Source: Pleurodeles waltl (Eukaryota; Chordata; Amphibia; Caudata; Salamandridae). From it: DNA of 64,000 bases. Below are positions 34,215 to 47,685 of this stretch, one piece after another. The stretch spans positions 643,127,465 through 643,191,464 of the forward strand of contig NC_090439.1 in the NCBI RefSeq assembly GCF_031143425.1, given 5' to 3'. The notes beneath the pieces were generated by a model. That model searched no databases, was not told where the DNA came from, and saw only the letters and a program-made list of their open reading frames with translations. A program made the translations under genes and the position numbers. How positions within the stretch are numbered: position 1 is the first letter of the stretch; the number at the start of each line of letters is the position of its first letter.

Positions 34215-37200
34215 CTTAGATGTGTTAATTTTCTTTTCGAGGTTTTCAAATCTACTGGGTGGGGCCAAAACATATAAGGATACACAACAGAATATGTATT
34301 CAAATCATGCTACAAATGCAAATGTTAAGTAGTAGGTGTCACTATAACTGATCTGGCAGTTCTTATGCTTGATATTCTGAACCAGGCCTGTCCATACATG
34401 CATTGGTTATCTGAAGTTTAGTTGCTGGTTTCCTCAGCAGGCAAACTAAGATATGTATATATCTGAACAAGTGGTGAGAACAGCAAGAAGTTATGACTTA
34501 CTAGCATTGCACATCACACAGGGAAGTGCCACTGTATCCTTTTTTTTAAATAGATGCAATTATTGTTTGGATTACTTAAACCCATTCTATTATATTCAGG
34601 GTGTGCTCTTACCAGCAGGCCTCAGGTGCACGTGGGGCTAACAAATAGTCTCTAGGTGATTGGTCCTTCACAGTGCCAAGAGGGCCTCCTTGGTCTCTAG
34701 GTGGTTAGTGGGTGCAAGGCTCCACTCTGGTGGTGAGATGCCCCTTTGGTGGTTACAGTAATGCACATGGCAATGATGGCGTTGTTGCAATTTAACAACC
34801 TGTAAGACAGGTGGCAATGACTTGCATGGGGTGAGGGTGAATGGAGGGACTTCACAGCCACTTGGCTTGTTGCATTAGTGTGGTTCTTCTCCTGTGGCAT
34901 GTGCAGTTGCTAGCGGGGATGCCATCTCCTTCAAGCAGCTGGTGACAAGTGGCTGGATGATCGCACTGTGAAGCTTGGGGTGTGGGACAGCCACTATACT
35001 GAAAGAGAAGAACAGCACTGACAATGCAAGGAGTCACGTGACTGTGAAGTTGCTCAAGTCACCTTCATCCCATTCTCATTGTCATTATATAGTTGAGGGC
35101 CCTAGGTCCTCATGCAGAGTAAATGACTGCACCGACACAGGTGCACAGTGTAGTGAACTGGCCACAAGCATGTGCACTCTGGCTCCTTTATTGTCAGGCC
35201 CACGTCATTTAGGACACCTGTGATGGATGGTTGTGGGATGAGCGTAAAGGGCCAGCCCTCAGAGAGTGGCTGGAGAAAAACCACTTTGGGGTCCTCATTT
35301 GAGAAAAGAGGCGAGAAATCAACTGGTGGGCCCGAATTCAGCCAAGAGCCACCTTCTCCCAGTTAGGTCTCATTCAACCATACCTTTATGTAAACTGTGC
35401 TTCCAAGGTCTTTTTTACATATGTTAATGTCTTGTGAGGAGAACAAACCATAACTTACCATATGTCCTTTTCCTTTTAATATATACTTGTTCAAAGGGCA
35501 CATGATGTGTGACCGTACAATATGCTCTTATATTGTAGTTGAGGGATTCTGGTGACATCATAAGCTACGAGGCTGAAGACAACATAGGAAATTATTATCT
35601 GCTATGTATTTCTTATTTTCCATCTTTATATTGGTAAAGTTAGTGTGCAAACTGTGTTTTTTCGAGAAGGGAAATGTTTATTAAAAACAGTAAGCGAAAT
35701 GGAGTTTAGTGTTTGATTGACCGTATTAAAAAGAAGAGTAAATATTTTATATTTGGTTAAGGATATATGGTTCTTGAAAAGACAGGTTTTCCGTTGTTAA
35801 ATAGAGCATTCTATCTGTAAAAAGCAAAGAGTTTTGAAGCTACTCCCAACTAATAATGGTCCCATTAGCAATTGTAATGTTCAGGTTCTGCTTAGCTTTT
35901 ATGAATAGACTGATAATTAAATAGTAGTAGTGGTTAAGTAAAGAAATTGTTTTGAATATGCAGATTTTGCATAGCTTTCATTAAGAGGTTTCTGAGTGAA
36001 CAATAGTTAAAGGCAAAACTCAGTAGAGGGGTTCGGGCTGCCATTATCTAACTGTTTTGTCTTGCACAGAAACTATGTAGCTAAATTGAAGAAAATACGC
36101 CTGAATGTAGGCCTGCTATTGGATGGCAAACATATTTCATAAGAATTATATCATATCCATAAAATAACATTCTCTGTTGGTGAAGCCACTGCTTTGCCTC
36201 GTGTAAGCCATGTCCCCTCCCCGCGTTCAACATTTTGAATACGGGGCATATTAAACTCTATGCATCTACATATGTAATACAAACATATGTGTACACTTAT
36301 TATGGAACAAGGATATGGAACATTGACAGCCTGCATTTTACAAGAGTTTCAAATATACACTTTGTGAAGGAGTCACAGGCAGAGCACACATGGGAGAGAG
36401 GTTATACCAGGTATTCACAGGCAGTGGGAGGCCTAAGGCTCTCGAAGAAATATTCAGACTTACCTTCTGGAGGCATGGTCACATTTTACGTCTTTACCCC
36501 ATTACAGCAGCAACACGTTGATGCCACAGCACTGCCTTCATAGTTCGGTGGACGTTAACGTGTCGTCCACTGGAGGGGATGCGGGAATCGCTGGTGCCTG
36601 CACAAGAGGCTTCTCGGATGGAAATACATATGGGGCCCAAAGCACAATCTCTTCTGTGTCAGCTGCTGACCCGCCACCTGCCCATCAATGACATCAGCGC
36701 ACTGCAAGGAGTGCTGACTTCACTGATCCCACCGAATGGCACCAGTGGAGCAGGTAAGGAAGCTCAGAGTGTGACCAGTGGGTATTGCTCCCCCTAGCGA
36801 GCACCCTTCAGTTTGAGGGAAACATCGCTGGAAAGGGGAGAGTCCCCCCTTTCCAGCAATGCCTCTGTCAAACAGATTCCTGCTTGTGGATGTTCCCTGA
36901 CCCATGAGCAGGAATTGACCCTCCCAGGGATGCATATTTAAAATAGCTCGATTTTTGATTACTTTGGGAGAGCTGATAAGACCCAAGAGGAGGGAGCAAT
37001 CACCTCCTCAGGAAACAGAACATTTGGCATCCACGTTCACAGCCACATTCTTAGCTGCCTGGGGCCTTTCTGCCCTGCCCCCCTGCCCTCTGAGAAGCAA
37101 TCTCCCCTTTCCAAGGGAGTCCCTCTGGTTCCACTCATCCCAGCAGAGGGCAATGTCTCAGCCCACTTCTGACACTGATCAGATACTGTATCATTCACAC

Positions 37201-37340
37201 TGTACTACCTCCCACCATAGCACAAAAAATGTCAGCTCATTGCAGCCATCGATCAGTTTTTCCATCATTCACATTTTGCTTCTGCCCACCCCAGCTTACA
37301 GCACTGGGCAGTGGATCAGGCCACTTCACCCATTATTCTG
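34215..37340. other. Intergenic, no gene recognised
   Basis: Only short frames without motifs. A perfect 12-bp inverted repeat (GCTGGAAAGGGG, 7-nt loop) is at 36827-36857. 34690-35300 is somewhat GC-richer but has no recognisable ends. Confidence 0.5.
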
Positions 37341-40300
37341 ATATAGTGACATAGACATTTTTCTTCTGTTCACCGCAGCATAGGCAATGTGCCAGCCCCT
37401 TCATGCCATGATTACTTGCATTGTGCCGTCAAATGATACTTTTTTTGAAGCTGTCTCTTGCTTTTTTGCCGACGAGCAAGAGTGCATGTTGCTTGGGTTT
37501 TCCAGTTAAATGGAAGCCTATTCATGCAAGCATATCTGTCTTAGAATGGGTGACGTCCTATGAAGTGCACTAGCATCAGTCAATTTCTCACAACATCCAC
37601 TGCATGGCAACACAATATATTTGTTTACAATTTGGACACTAGCGCTACAATCCTATAATCCTTTGGTTTTAGAATACGAAGTAATTTACTGTGTCACTTA
37701 CCAGAACCGGTGACTTTTAAGGCAATTTTTTGGTTGTCTTGCAATTCTTTATTTGATTAGCCACTCACCTTACCTTGATGCACTCTTATTTGCCGACAGG
37801 AAACAAACCTTGCATTTCATATTTTCCCACAAATAATGACAAATGGGATGCGATGGAGACCAGTTACCCATACTCCTCGATGAACTTGACATAATTCTTT
37901 TGCACCCTGTTTATTGTCCTAACAAGCAGGTAACATGGTATGTGTTTTGTGACCTCATTCTGCAATCCAGATCACTATGTGATATTTTCCAGATATACTA
38001 GACAGCGGAATGTGACAGTAGCTAACGATGGACGTTTTAAGTGAGTCCCATGTGTACGTTTAGCCTTCTAACATTGAACACCACATCCTAATTAATATAA
38101 CATGAGGATGAGTATGTGTAAGCTGAGCGACGTGCTATTAATTAAAAAAGAAATCAGATTTATTGTTTATAGATTGTTCTGACGCAGATATGCTAATTAG
38201 AAATTATTAATGAATGTTTATGCGTTTTGATTAACAAGAAGTTAATAGAAAAATTAAATGTAGAGAAATTAATGTGCATGATTGAAAATGTGCCCACGGA
38301 GAGTGACAGCTAGTTTAAACGAACTTGTACTAAAATGATTAAAAATGTGAAAAAGAGTAATAATAATGTAGTAATATGTCATATTAAGATGTATAACCTA
38401 TGTTTTGCATTATATTGTAGAGTTAACTTAGCCGAAGTTGTGGCCTAGTTACCAGGTCTCATGCAGAAGCTGAATTTCTAGCGCACTGTAAAGAAGCTGG
38501 TGCGTTGAACTGACCATGAACCGCGTATGTTAATAAAATCTGCTTAGCTAGAATTTTCTGCAATGTACCGTCATACAGGAGATGATGGAACTAGACATGT
38601 AACAATTTTGGTGTAAGACAGACTCAATGTACTTTCCCAGGACTTGAACAATAGAGACACTGGAGAAGAGAAGAAGATGCAACATTTTTGATACCAGATG
38701 AGCCGGATGATGAGGACTTTGTACATTGAACCAATCAACGAACTGAGAACAGCGTAGTCTTAGAATTCAAAGATTTGCTAAATTAATATTATTGGGTAGA
38801 GTAATAACTGGTGATTGACTGACCAATTAGGATTTAGGGGGATGGACTGGAAAAGCTTAATATAAAGTCATGACGAAGGGTAAAAACTTCAGATGATGCG
38901 AAGGGAGAACTTATGTAGATATTAGATGTCAGAAGATGCGATTCGAGGTTCTGTCATTGGGCTCATGCTCTTGAGATCCCCTGATGCGTTGCTGATAGAT
39001 TGATGATCTGAAGACGAAGACTGACTTTGTTGCTGATCCATTCTGTGGATAGGTAGCTATGACAATGTGACTGTTAACTTTTTGTGCTTTTCTTTTCAGG
39101 TACCAACTGCGCTGTTTAAATAGTTTTTCTTTTAGCTAGATATTTTCTAAATTCATGTCCTAAATTGTTTTCGCATGAAGTCCCGCATGCTAATGTTAAT
39201 CTGGGTTAGTAAGGTTCCTTTGGGTGACGTTGACAGTGACAAATGATTGACAAACTGATTGCTGAACTCGGCTATTAATGTCAATATATTAATCTTTGTT
39301 AACTTGTGCTGAAGCAGTAGAGCATATGTTTTCTCAAGTTCTGAATAGATTATGTTATTGGTGGTCACTAATGGATTAACTATGAGATAATTGAATAAAG
39401 TTTGAATTAAACCAATGGTTTAGAATTGTAACTAATAGAGTAATCAAAATTGTTAAAATGTTTAATGAGTTGTGGTTATTCATGAAATGTTGATATATTG
39501 TCTAATGTTTAATGATTCTCTTAGTGGTTTTTGATTGACTTCATTAATTATTGATGACATTGATTACCACACGGCTAGGATACTCCATGAGATCCAAAAG
39601 GTTCATCGGCCTATACGCGTCCCCTTTAAGTTTACTTACTAAGGACCAGGCGGGCTAGCAATTGTTATGTATAGGGTCCTCTGATTGAAGCTATTGACTG
39701 TGAGGTAAGAGCTCCTCCCTTGCACACTGTTGCGCCACGTTTCCCTAGGCCGCGCAACAGGGTAATTCTTTGTTCCTTCACTTGGTAGGGCTCTTACTCC
39801 CTTGTGTCCTGATGAAGACACTGCAGGTGATTTATATTTTACAAGGTCTTAACATAGACATATATATGTTGAGTATGCAGACAATATGTACAAAACATAA
39901 ATCTGAACTCTAAAGAGAGTCTGTGATTTATTAATCAATTTGTACTAGTCAACTTTTTTCTTTATAATCACAGTTCACTTATTTTCTCTTTTTCACCAAG
40001 CATTATTACAGCACTGTTCTATAGAGAACCTACTTTCTTAGTTATTCATTGGCTGATTATTGTAAATTTTGGATTAAATTAATATTTTCATAATATATGG
40101 TTGTTGATCACCCATTGCTCTCAAAGTAAGAAGCATGCAAATGATACATCCAAGAAAGCCATTGTACTTGTATTTTAATTTTGTACCTAGAATCTCAGGA
40201 ATATCAGGTTGCCCCTTTTCTGCTTTCCTTGTTTGCTTGGAGAAATATTATTGGGGGGGTATTTCATCTTTGTCCTAATGCACATTAACTATTATGGAGA

Positions 40301-41170
40301 TGTTTATAATACAACCATTCTAATGCACATTTAGACAAAGAATGTATAACAAGTTACCCTTTAGTAAAATATAAAATATTATGTGCATTTTGATTTTTGG
40401 GGAATGTGGCTCCATGTGTATGACCTGTTCATAGTAGATTCTCAGACGGATTTGTCTTGCTAATAACAATCCCTTATGCTCAATTCTAAATTAGTGGAGG
40501 CAGGGTGAGAACCAACTGACACTTCTATTTTTCTGTATTTATCTTTTTGGGTATAATTGGTCTACCAGGTGTCATTCCAATAAATTGGAGGTTACACAGC
40601 ATGGCACCTAACTTAGGACTTTGCTTCAAAGAGCTGGTGCCGCAAAAAAACATAAGCCACACACAAAGTTAACTGGAGACATCAGAAGTGTTTTACAATC
40701 CTCCATAGTACTAGGGAAGGTATCCCCTTGCCCAGGTGAGGTTTGTAGAGTTATAAAAGATCTGCCCATATTGCTAGTACTGAGCTTTATCATTTGTAAG
40801 CAATGGTAAGGGGAGCACAGGAGGCAGAACTAGAAACTGTTGATATGGCGCAGAATGTGAGCCACACCCCTACTGCCATCTGACAGCAAAGAGACTGCTA
40901 CTGATCATGGGAGAAATCACAGTGGATGCTGAAACTGACCCAATATATTAAATTGAGGTATTCTATTTATGGGTTGAAACAGAGGTTGTGGATGCAATAT
41001 GACAATTCACACATTATTCAGTAATAGATCCTCCAGCATGCTGTGAGCCTTATAGATTTATTGAAGTGCTGTTAACTAACATACATCACTTGATGTTGCC
41101 TCAAGAGAGGCTACCACGAGTAACGTGTACAATGCACTTAGGAAGTTTAACTTTCAGGGCAGACATGGCC
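37341..41170. other. AT-rich intergenic DNA, unclassified repeat
   Basis: No coding signal. 39085-39115 has a pyrimidine tract and CAGGTACCAACTGCGC, mirrored in inverted orientation at 18270-18310. A GTGTCCTGATGAAGACAC palindrome is at about 39804-39821, but no GAAA follows where a ribozyme core would need it. Confidence 0.45.
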
Positions 41171-41174
41171 CAAA

Positions 41175-41790
41175 TTAGCTACACGAACACTTCACCCAGA
41201 AAAGGATCACATGAACATAGGAAACAATAGGGACATGTTGACCGAGGTCATTGCAATATACAGTAAACTGAGGTAATATGTAATACAACTGTTTGGTGTA
41301 ATGACTGACCAAATCCACGGGGATGTCAAGAGTCACAAGCTTTTCTACCTCGGCCACATTACCCGCTAAAGTTTCAATAATTTGAACATCTGATGAGGCT
41401 GGAGGTGGGAGGAGGATAAGTGTCTCCTGCTTGAACCAAGGAGGGGTCTGACTGGTGCTTAATGATATCGACAACTTATCCTAAAAGATAGGTGACAAAA
41501 TGTATTATTACTGCTATTTCTTTAGGAACAAATCCTGGTAGCATATAAAGACCTCTATCCAGCAGTCTCTGTATTTCAACGCACATAATGATAATCAGTA
41601 AATAATTAATAACTGAACTCTCAATTTCTTTACTAAACACATAAACATAAACCAAATACTCATAAAAAGGTATCGGATTGGAACCTTTGATGTTCAGAGT
41701 GAAGGAGCTCTGTTCAAAAAGTGTTCCATAAGAAACCCTTGCACCATAGTTCCATAACCAAAGCCAGATAATTGGATGGGCATCTGTCAT
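41175..41790 (-). pseudogene. Unidentified pair of minus-strand frames
   Basis: Two adjacent frames in the same direction, 41476-41790 (104 codons, hydrophobic and aromatic) and 41175-41474 (99 codons). The second begins two bases after the first ends, so they could be one broken reading frame. Codons look plausible but I recognise no domain. It might be a worn retroelement piece or chance. Confidence 0.2.
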
Positions 41791-42319
41791 TTCCTCTGAT
41801 AGTTCTCAGTTGTACGCAGGCAACAAGCTATCCAAAGTTTCAAAAACAAGGAGTTCAAAATTTCAGTGACTAGACACAGAAGAAGGAATGAAACAATCGG
41901 GAAGCATCTGCACTCAGTGCGTCACTTCTAAATACTCTTGAAATGGCTATCATCATTTAATTCCCATAACGCCAAAGGAAATCTCGTGAGAATAAACCCG
42001 CTACGGCGAATCAGGATAACTCTCTCCTTTTACCACTCGGTACTGTATCCGTCTTCAGTGAGTATAAAGTCATATCAGATAGACCCAGCTGAAGTATGAG
42101 TAAATAATTTATGCAAATACAGCTATCTAAAAATGTATGGAGCTGTGGGAAGTGTAAATATCTCTGAAAAGGAATCACTCTAAACAACTGATCTTCCTAT
42201 TGCATCTGTAATGATTATCACCGTAACAATACCTCTCCTAACAAAGACCATAGTGATGCCTTTGGAGCCGACTTTCAAATTACTAGCATGTCACAGACAC
42301 TGAGTGAGTGAAAGATTTA

Positions 42320-42488
42320 GGGCCTGGTTTAGGTCTTGGCAGATGGAATACTCCATCACAAATGTGATGGATATCCTGTCCACCGTATTACGATGCTATT
42401 GACTGTAATGGGGTCATAATATGGCAGACGGGATATCCATCACGTTTGTGACAGAGTATTCCCCTCTGCCAAGATCGAAATCAGGCCC
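42320..42488. mobile_element. Palindromic MITE, 169 bp
   Basis: Starts GGGCCTGGTTTAGGTCTTGG and ends with the inverse of GGGCCTGATTTCGATCTTGG. The arms are complementary almost to the centre. Flanks are TTA on the left and TAA on the right, so the target site could be a TA or an imperfect TWA. Same family as 30993-31162. Confidence 0.85.
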
Positions 42489-42623
42489 TAATTGTTTATG
42501 CTTTCAATAAAAACCATATACTATAAAACGGTAAAAAGAACAATAAAGTATGTCAATAAAAAGGAAAGTATAATTCTATGTATTCTATATGAAATAAAAA
42601 TTATCAGTGAATTAGTGAATTTA

Positions 42624-42792
42624 GGCCAGATTTAGATCTCGGCAGAGGGGTTACTCCGTCGCAAGGGTCACGGACATCCTGTCTGCCGAAATCTAAATAC
42701 CATTGTTTTCTATGGTATTTCGATTTTGGCAGACAGGATAGCCGTCAAAATTGTGATGGAGTAACCCCTCCGCCAAGATCTAAATCAGTGCC
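42624..42792. mobile_element. Palindromic MITE, 169 bp, second copy
   Basis: Starts GGCCAGATTTAGATCTCGGC and ends with the inverse of GGCACTGATTTAGATCTTGG. Same length as the copy 135 bp to its left and the same family, with different arm substitutions. Confidence 0.85.
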
Positions 42793-43759
42793 ATAGTCTT
42801 GTAAAGCTTTATGGTCAATTCTAAAAATGTAGTTATGTGTCCAACATTTTTGGGCAATATGCTCTGAAGTGAAAAGAATTTGCTTTGGAGATTTTTCTAA
42901 TTGAATAACTGGTCTTATGTATTTTCTACATATATAAAAAAAAGTCTTGGGCATAGGCAAACTATGTGTTAAATTTATTACTCACCCAGATTACCAATGC
43001 AGAGTTGCCTTTTATAGTATGGTTGCAGGAGTCATCAAATTGGTTAAAGGCAAGATTCAATAGTCTAAATTGAAGGATGGCTTTCTTTGCTTTAGTAATA
43101 ATCAGGGTCACTGGAATTATGCGGCAGGAGGGTGACAAATTATGCAGTAGTGTTGAGTAAATTATGCAGCAAGAAAAGGCAAACTATGTGGCTTAGGGTA
43201 CTAGTATTACTTTATTAGTTTGTCATTTTTATACTTGGTAAAGCTGCATGGGCACTGGTTGCACCTCATTAGTACTAGTTTAACACCCAAATTTAGCAGT
43301 AAGCTACATAAAGCTTTGAAAAAGGGCCTTCTCCTGCGCAGCAGCATGTATAGCTTCTTTTTTAATAACTTTTGAACAGTTTGAGCTAGAAACAATATTA
43401 TTTTTGTTAATATCTGCAGATTGTGCAGGTGATGATGGATTATGTGGCGAATGCAGCAAATCTATAACTATACAAAGATATAATCGACCACAGAATTGCA
43501 TAATTCAAGTGGCCCTGATAATAATATTAAAGCCCAAGTATGGCTGACTAGGGCGTAGTGAACTTTTGCAGGTTAAGCGGGGGTGCTAATGAGGCAGATT
43601 AAATTGTTTTATGTTTCTTCTTAACATAAAACTGATAAGTCATTGCAAGTCAGAAGTTAAAACTAATATATTCTGCAAGAATAAACTATAATAACACACC
43701 TGTAGGGTGGGGATCAAAAGAAAACCTAAAAGCAGCCTGAAACTATGACAGAGAGAAAG
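42793..43759. other. Intergenic, no gene recognised
   Basis: AT-rich. A variable GGGTGACAAATTATGCAG/ATTATGCAGCA-like motif repeats loosely at about 43120-43190. No coding signal. Confidence 0.45.
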
Positions 43760-44114
43760 ACAAAGTATTAAATTCAAGTTTATTATGTTACGGAACTCCG
43801 ATACAGATCAACATAAGATAAACACATAAATACACGATGAGAAGAAATGTAAGAAATAACAATTGAATTAAACTTTGATAGACATATTGAAATAAATTAA
43901 TACAAAGTTAAAAAAACACTTAAAATAGTTGGTAACTCAAGCACAGAACATTTCATTAGGCGGAATAAATAAAGCTTGAAATAAATTTGATGCAGATCTG
44001 AGTGAGAGAGATAGACAGATGGGTAAAAATTGCAGATGGATCCAGTTGTAAGAGATCCATGGCATATAAGAAATTCCTACTGATGGTATATTTCACTTTG
44101 TGACCAGCTAATAT

Positions 44115-46840
44115 TTATTCTTTTAGCAGTGACCACAAGGAGTCGTCACAGCTCGTCATCAAATTAAACATCCACCGGATTACTGCGGCCAGGCCTTGAA
44201 TAAAAGCACTACGCAGGCCCAACTCAAGTCTTAGTAAATGTGCAGAGAAGGCAGAGTTTTCGGTTAAAATATTTCTTAAAACACGTCCTTCGAGTTTGTC
44301 GAGAAAGATCCACTTGGAAACTGCAATCTGCTCAATACCATACAGTAACGATGGATGTATCTTTACCCGATATACCTCTAAGAGATGCTTAAAATGCCTT
44401 CTGCCCGTTGCTGTATAGAGGGTGTTCAAACCATTGGTTTGAGATTGGGCCTTTCTGTGATTATGCTCTCTTTCTTTGAGATTCCCACAGACAATTTTAC
44501 CCAGAAATGTGTAAGAGGTGACTCTTTCAAGCTGTTGAGCTCCCATGGTCCAATTAAAATTGCTGTACTTTCATTTTTTGTTCCCATGAAAGCACAAGAT
44601 TTTACTTTTTGAGCAATTTATCTTTAAAAAGTGCGCTTCAGAATAATCCTCGAGGGCTTTTAGCTTATTATTAAGCCCCGTTGGGGTACGATCTAAAATG
44701 ATTATGTCATCAGCATAAAGTAGACAGCATAAAGATCTGCCTCCTAATTTGGGAGCAAAACCCTCACATTAAGTTAAATGTGCTGGTACGTCTGAAAGAT
44801 ACAGAGAAAATAACAGTGGAGCTAACATACATCCTTGTTTTAGGCCGTTTTTAGTTAGTATAACATAAGATAGACCTAGTTCACCCCCTAGCAAAACTCT
44901 GCACCAGGTGGAGGAGTAAAGAGCAACCACAAGGTCAAAGAAGGGGCTGGGCATGCCTAATCTTAAAAGCTTCTTCCATAACAGAACACGGTCAACCTTA
45001 TCAAATGCTCTGGAGAAACATATGAAGGCTGCATAGATCTGCTGCCCTTTCAGAGAGAAATATTTTTAACTACTTACTTGCAACATGGAAATGTTGTCAA
45101 TTGTGCCATGATTTTTCCTAAAACCTGACTGCTTTAAGGGAATAACTTTGCACCTTTCTGCCCAATCATTAATCTGTGACAGCAGGAATTTAGCAAAAAA
45201 AATTCCGACCGCATCCAAGAGTGCAATCTGGCGGTAATTCATAGGACAGTTTTGATCCCCTTTTTTATACAAGGGGACTATAACACTACCCTTCCAAGAA
45301 TGGGGTACATCCCTGACTTCATAACAATGCTGGAACACCGGGAATAAAATCTTGCACCAGGAGGATATGTCATGTTTTATTAACAATATTGGGATTTCAT
45401 CAGGTCCCATTGCTGCGGAACTACGCATTCCTTTTATTGTAGCCTCAATTTCTTTTAGGGTTGGATATGAGTATTGGGAATCGGATCTGGTTAGAAGGAT
45501 ATCCACAGTAGTACCATTAGAGGCATAAAGAACGGATAGAAATGTTGACCAGCTTGACTCACAAATTGCTATTGGAAGGGGCTTGGTTCTAGAACCACAC
45601 CCTTCGGCAATCAGGGACCAAAACCGCCTATTATGGCCGGAAGAGGCTGCTTCTCTTATTGCGACCCAGGATCTATCTGTGGGGTCCCTTTTTAGGTGCG
45701 CTCTTAATCTCCTTCTCCTTCTTTTTAGAATATCTAACTGGGATTGCCTCATGGATGTATGATTCCTTTACTGTTTACGGATTAGAGCGTTTATTTCTCT
45801 GTTTACTAATAAAAGGGGGGAGGGTTTTTTCTATATATTTATTCAGAGGCTTTTGACGAGAAATTGAAGCAAATAGTTGCATGAAACAAATGAAACTCTC
45901 CATTTCGTTCCCTACCCAGCTACCGACGTCAATTAGGGTACGTTCCAGAATATCTTTAAGCCCCTTAAAACTATTTGCGGACCAATATGTTCTGCCATTT
46001 TTAACGCTTAACTGGGGGTGCTGCCCTGCTAGACTCCATGCATCAGAACATTGTGCCTTCAAATCAAGAGACACTACCAGAACATTGTGATCACTAAGGG
46101 TGGTCTGTACTACTAATAAATCCTTTAATATAGAGAAAGACTGGTAGCTTGTTACCACGTAGTCCAGGATTGCGGCACCCCCAGGCGATTCATGGGTCAG
46201 ATGGGCTGGAGAGTCAGATGGAAGTCTACCATTAGCAATAACACGATCATTCTCTCTCAAATATTCTAGAAAGAGCCTCCCACGCTTATCAGACTTTATT
46301 TTTTGGGGGGAAATACAAGGCAATAATCTAAATGCTTTTTCCTTTTCCTCATCCCAGAAAGATGCAAGCCCCGGGTTAGAAATCTTACAATTTAGATCTC
46401 CTACCAATATGATTTGGGCTTCTGGATCCCTGTCATAAAGTTCCTTAATGTAAAGAAATACCTTCAGTAGGAGATTATTAAAAGGGATACCCGCTGGAAC
46501 ATAAGAGTTAATTAAAGTGAGGGAGACTACCTTGTTTCCAACTCCAATGCGGTGTAATGTTACTGCTAAAAACAAATTACTGGAATCCCTTAAGCATTCA
46601 TGCTGCCAATGTAGTCTATTCAATAGCAAACATGCAACCCCTCCCCCCCCCTTTGCATGACCCCTCGTTGAGGGGGAGGCCTTACAACAAAAGGAATAGT
46701 AATTTTTAAGATGAAGCTCCCCAATAAACCAAGTTTCTTGGAGACAAATTATATCGGAATTGACGGAATTCAGAAAATCTATTTTTTCCCCTTTAGACTT
46801 TATACCTGCCACATTCCAGGATACGAGGGTAAGCTCATTG
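44115..46840 (-). pseudogene. LINE ORF2: APE endonuclease and reverse transcriptase
   Basis: The frame opens just after the ORF1-like stop. The endonuclease (46840-45778) carries SWNVAGIKSKG, ICLQETW, ILVGDLNCKI and LSDHNVLV, so the Asn, Glu, Asp/Asn and SDH residues are all present. The frame ends at 45775 and homology resumes in another frame (RQSQLDILKRRRRRLRAHL), so there is a frameshift. The RT part runs from 45752 to 44115 in one frame with stops at 45066, 44769 and about 44573. Motifs are GPDEIPILLIKH, WKGSVIVPLYKKGD, KQSGFRKNHGTIDNI, LKQGCMLAPLLFSLYLSD and LLYADDIIIL (about 44700-44730). The C-terminal part (44546-44115) is a typical helical tail. It would nick target DNA and copy its RNA; this copy is inactive. 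Confidence 0.85.
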
Positions 46841-47380
46841 CTACATTAGTGGTGCTATTGGTTTAGAGTTTGTAGTAGAACTACTCAGAACTGCTGGTAG
46901 CCAATTCCAAGAGTGGGGGTTGATACTTAAATCAGTAGGTGGACGAACGGGAGGATCCCCAAATAATACTTCCCGGCCGTCGGCCCCCGGGTGAATTTTT
47001 AGGTCCTGGTAAGAGTGAGAGTTTATGTCCTGTTTAAACAAAGGGATGCCTGAGGGAAGAGGTTTCCACACACCATCGGAAAATTGGAGATCCCGCTTGG
47101 TTAACCTTAAAGCCACCCTGCTCAAAATGGGAACTACATCCATGCCTTTACGTTGTAAAGACTCCAAATTGCTTAATATTTTGTTAACTGTCAAATTGTA
47201 GAAAAACAATACACGTGACGACAGAGCAGAATCTGCGACCTTCAAGAAAACCAAATGTATGTCCTTCCTTTCAATCATTCTTAGGGGTTCAATACTAGAA
47301 AAACATTTTAACAATTGAGATCTCTTTAAGAAGAGATCATTGTCAAATAAGAGCATGAAATCTAATGTTAAGGTGTCCAC
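46841..47380 (-). pseudogene. LINE ORF1-like frame, second part
   Basis: 179 codons ending in a stop that abuts the start of the endonuclease frame (ATGTAG, then AGCAATGAG). Contains MIERKDIHLVFLKVADS and VNKILSNLESLQRKGMDVV. No RRM or zinc knuckle is evident. Most likely the C-terminal part of ORF1, separated from 47686-48864 by frame breaks. Confidence 0.5.
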
Positions 47381-47685
47381 AGGGTAGCAACTCTATCCTA
47401 TTGAAACAGGTTGCAACCAGGTCTGGTCGGGTGTAGAACCTGTGGTGGCTTCGAAGGATTGAGCAAAGGGATTTCAAAGATAACCTAGTTAATTGAAAGG
47501 TAGTTGGTTCACAGGTTGAAATTTGGTTGGCCGTTACGGAAATGTCGATAGGTTGGTGGAGGTCGCACGTTGACGGAGAGGCAAGAATGTAAAGCTGGGG
47601 CCTCCTGGATTAAGGAATCTTGCAGGCCAGATTGTACCGTGTAAAAACATATCTTTCTCTGACCTTTTTTGGGATTTCTCCGGGT

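Noticed and set aside
36579..36797. Short plus-strand frame with a plausible start
   Set aside because: 72 codons with no domain, partly overlapping an inverted repeat; likely chance.
39804..39821. CTGATGA with flanking palindrome as a hammerhead core
   Set aside because: No GAAA follows at the required place, so the core is incomplete.
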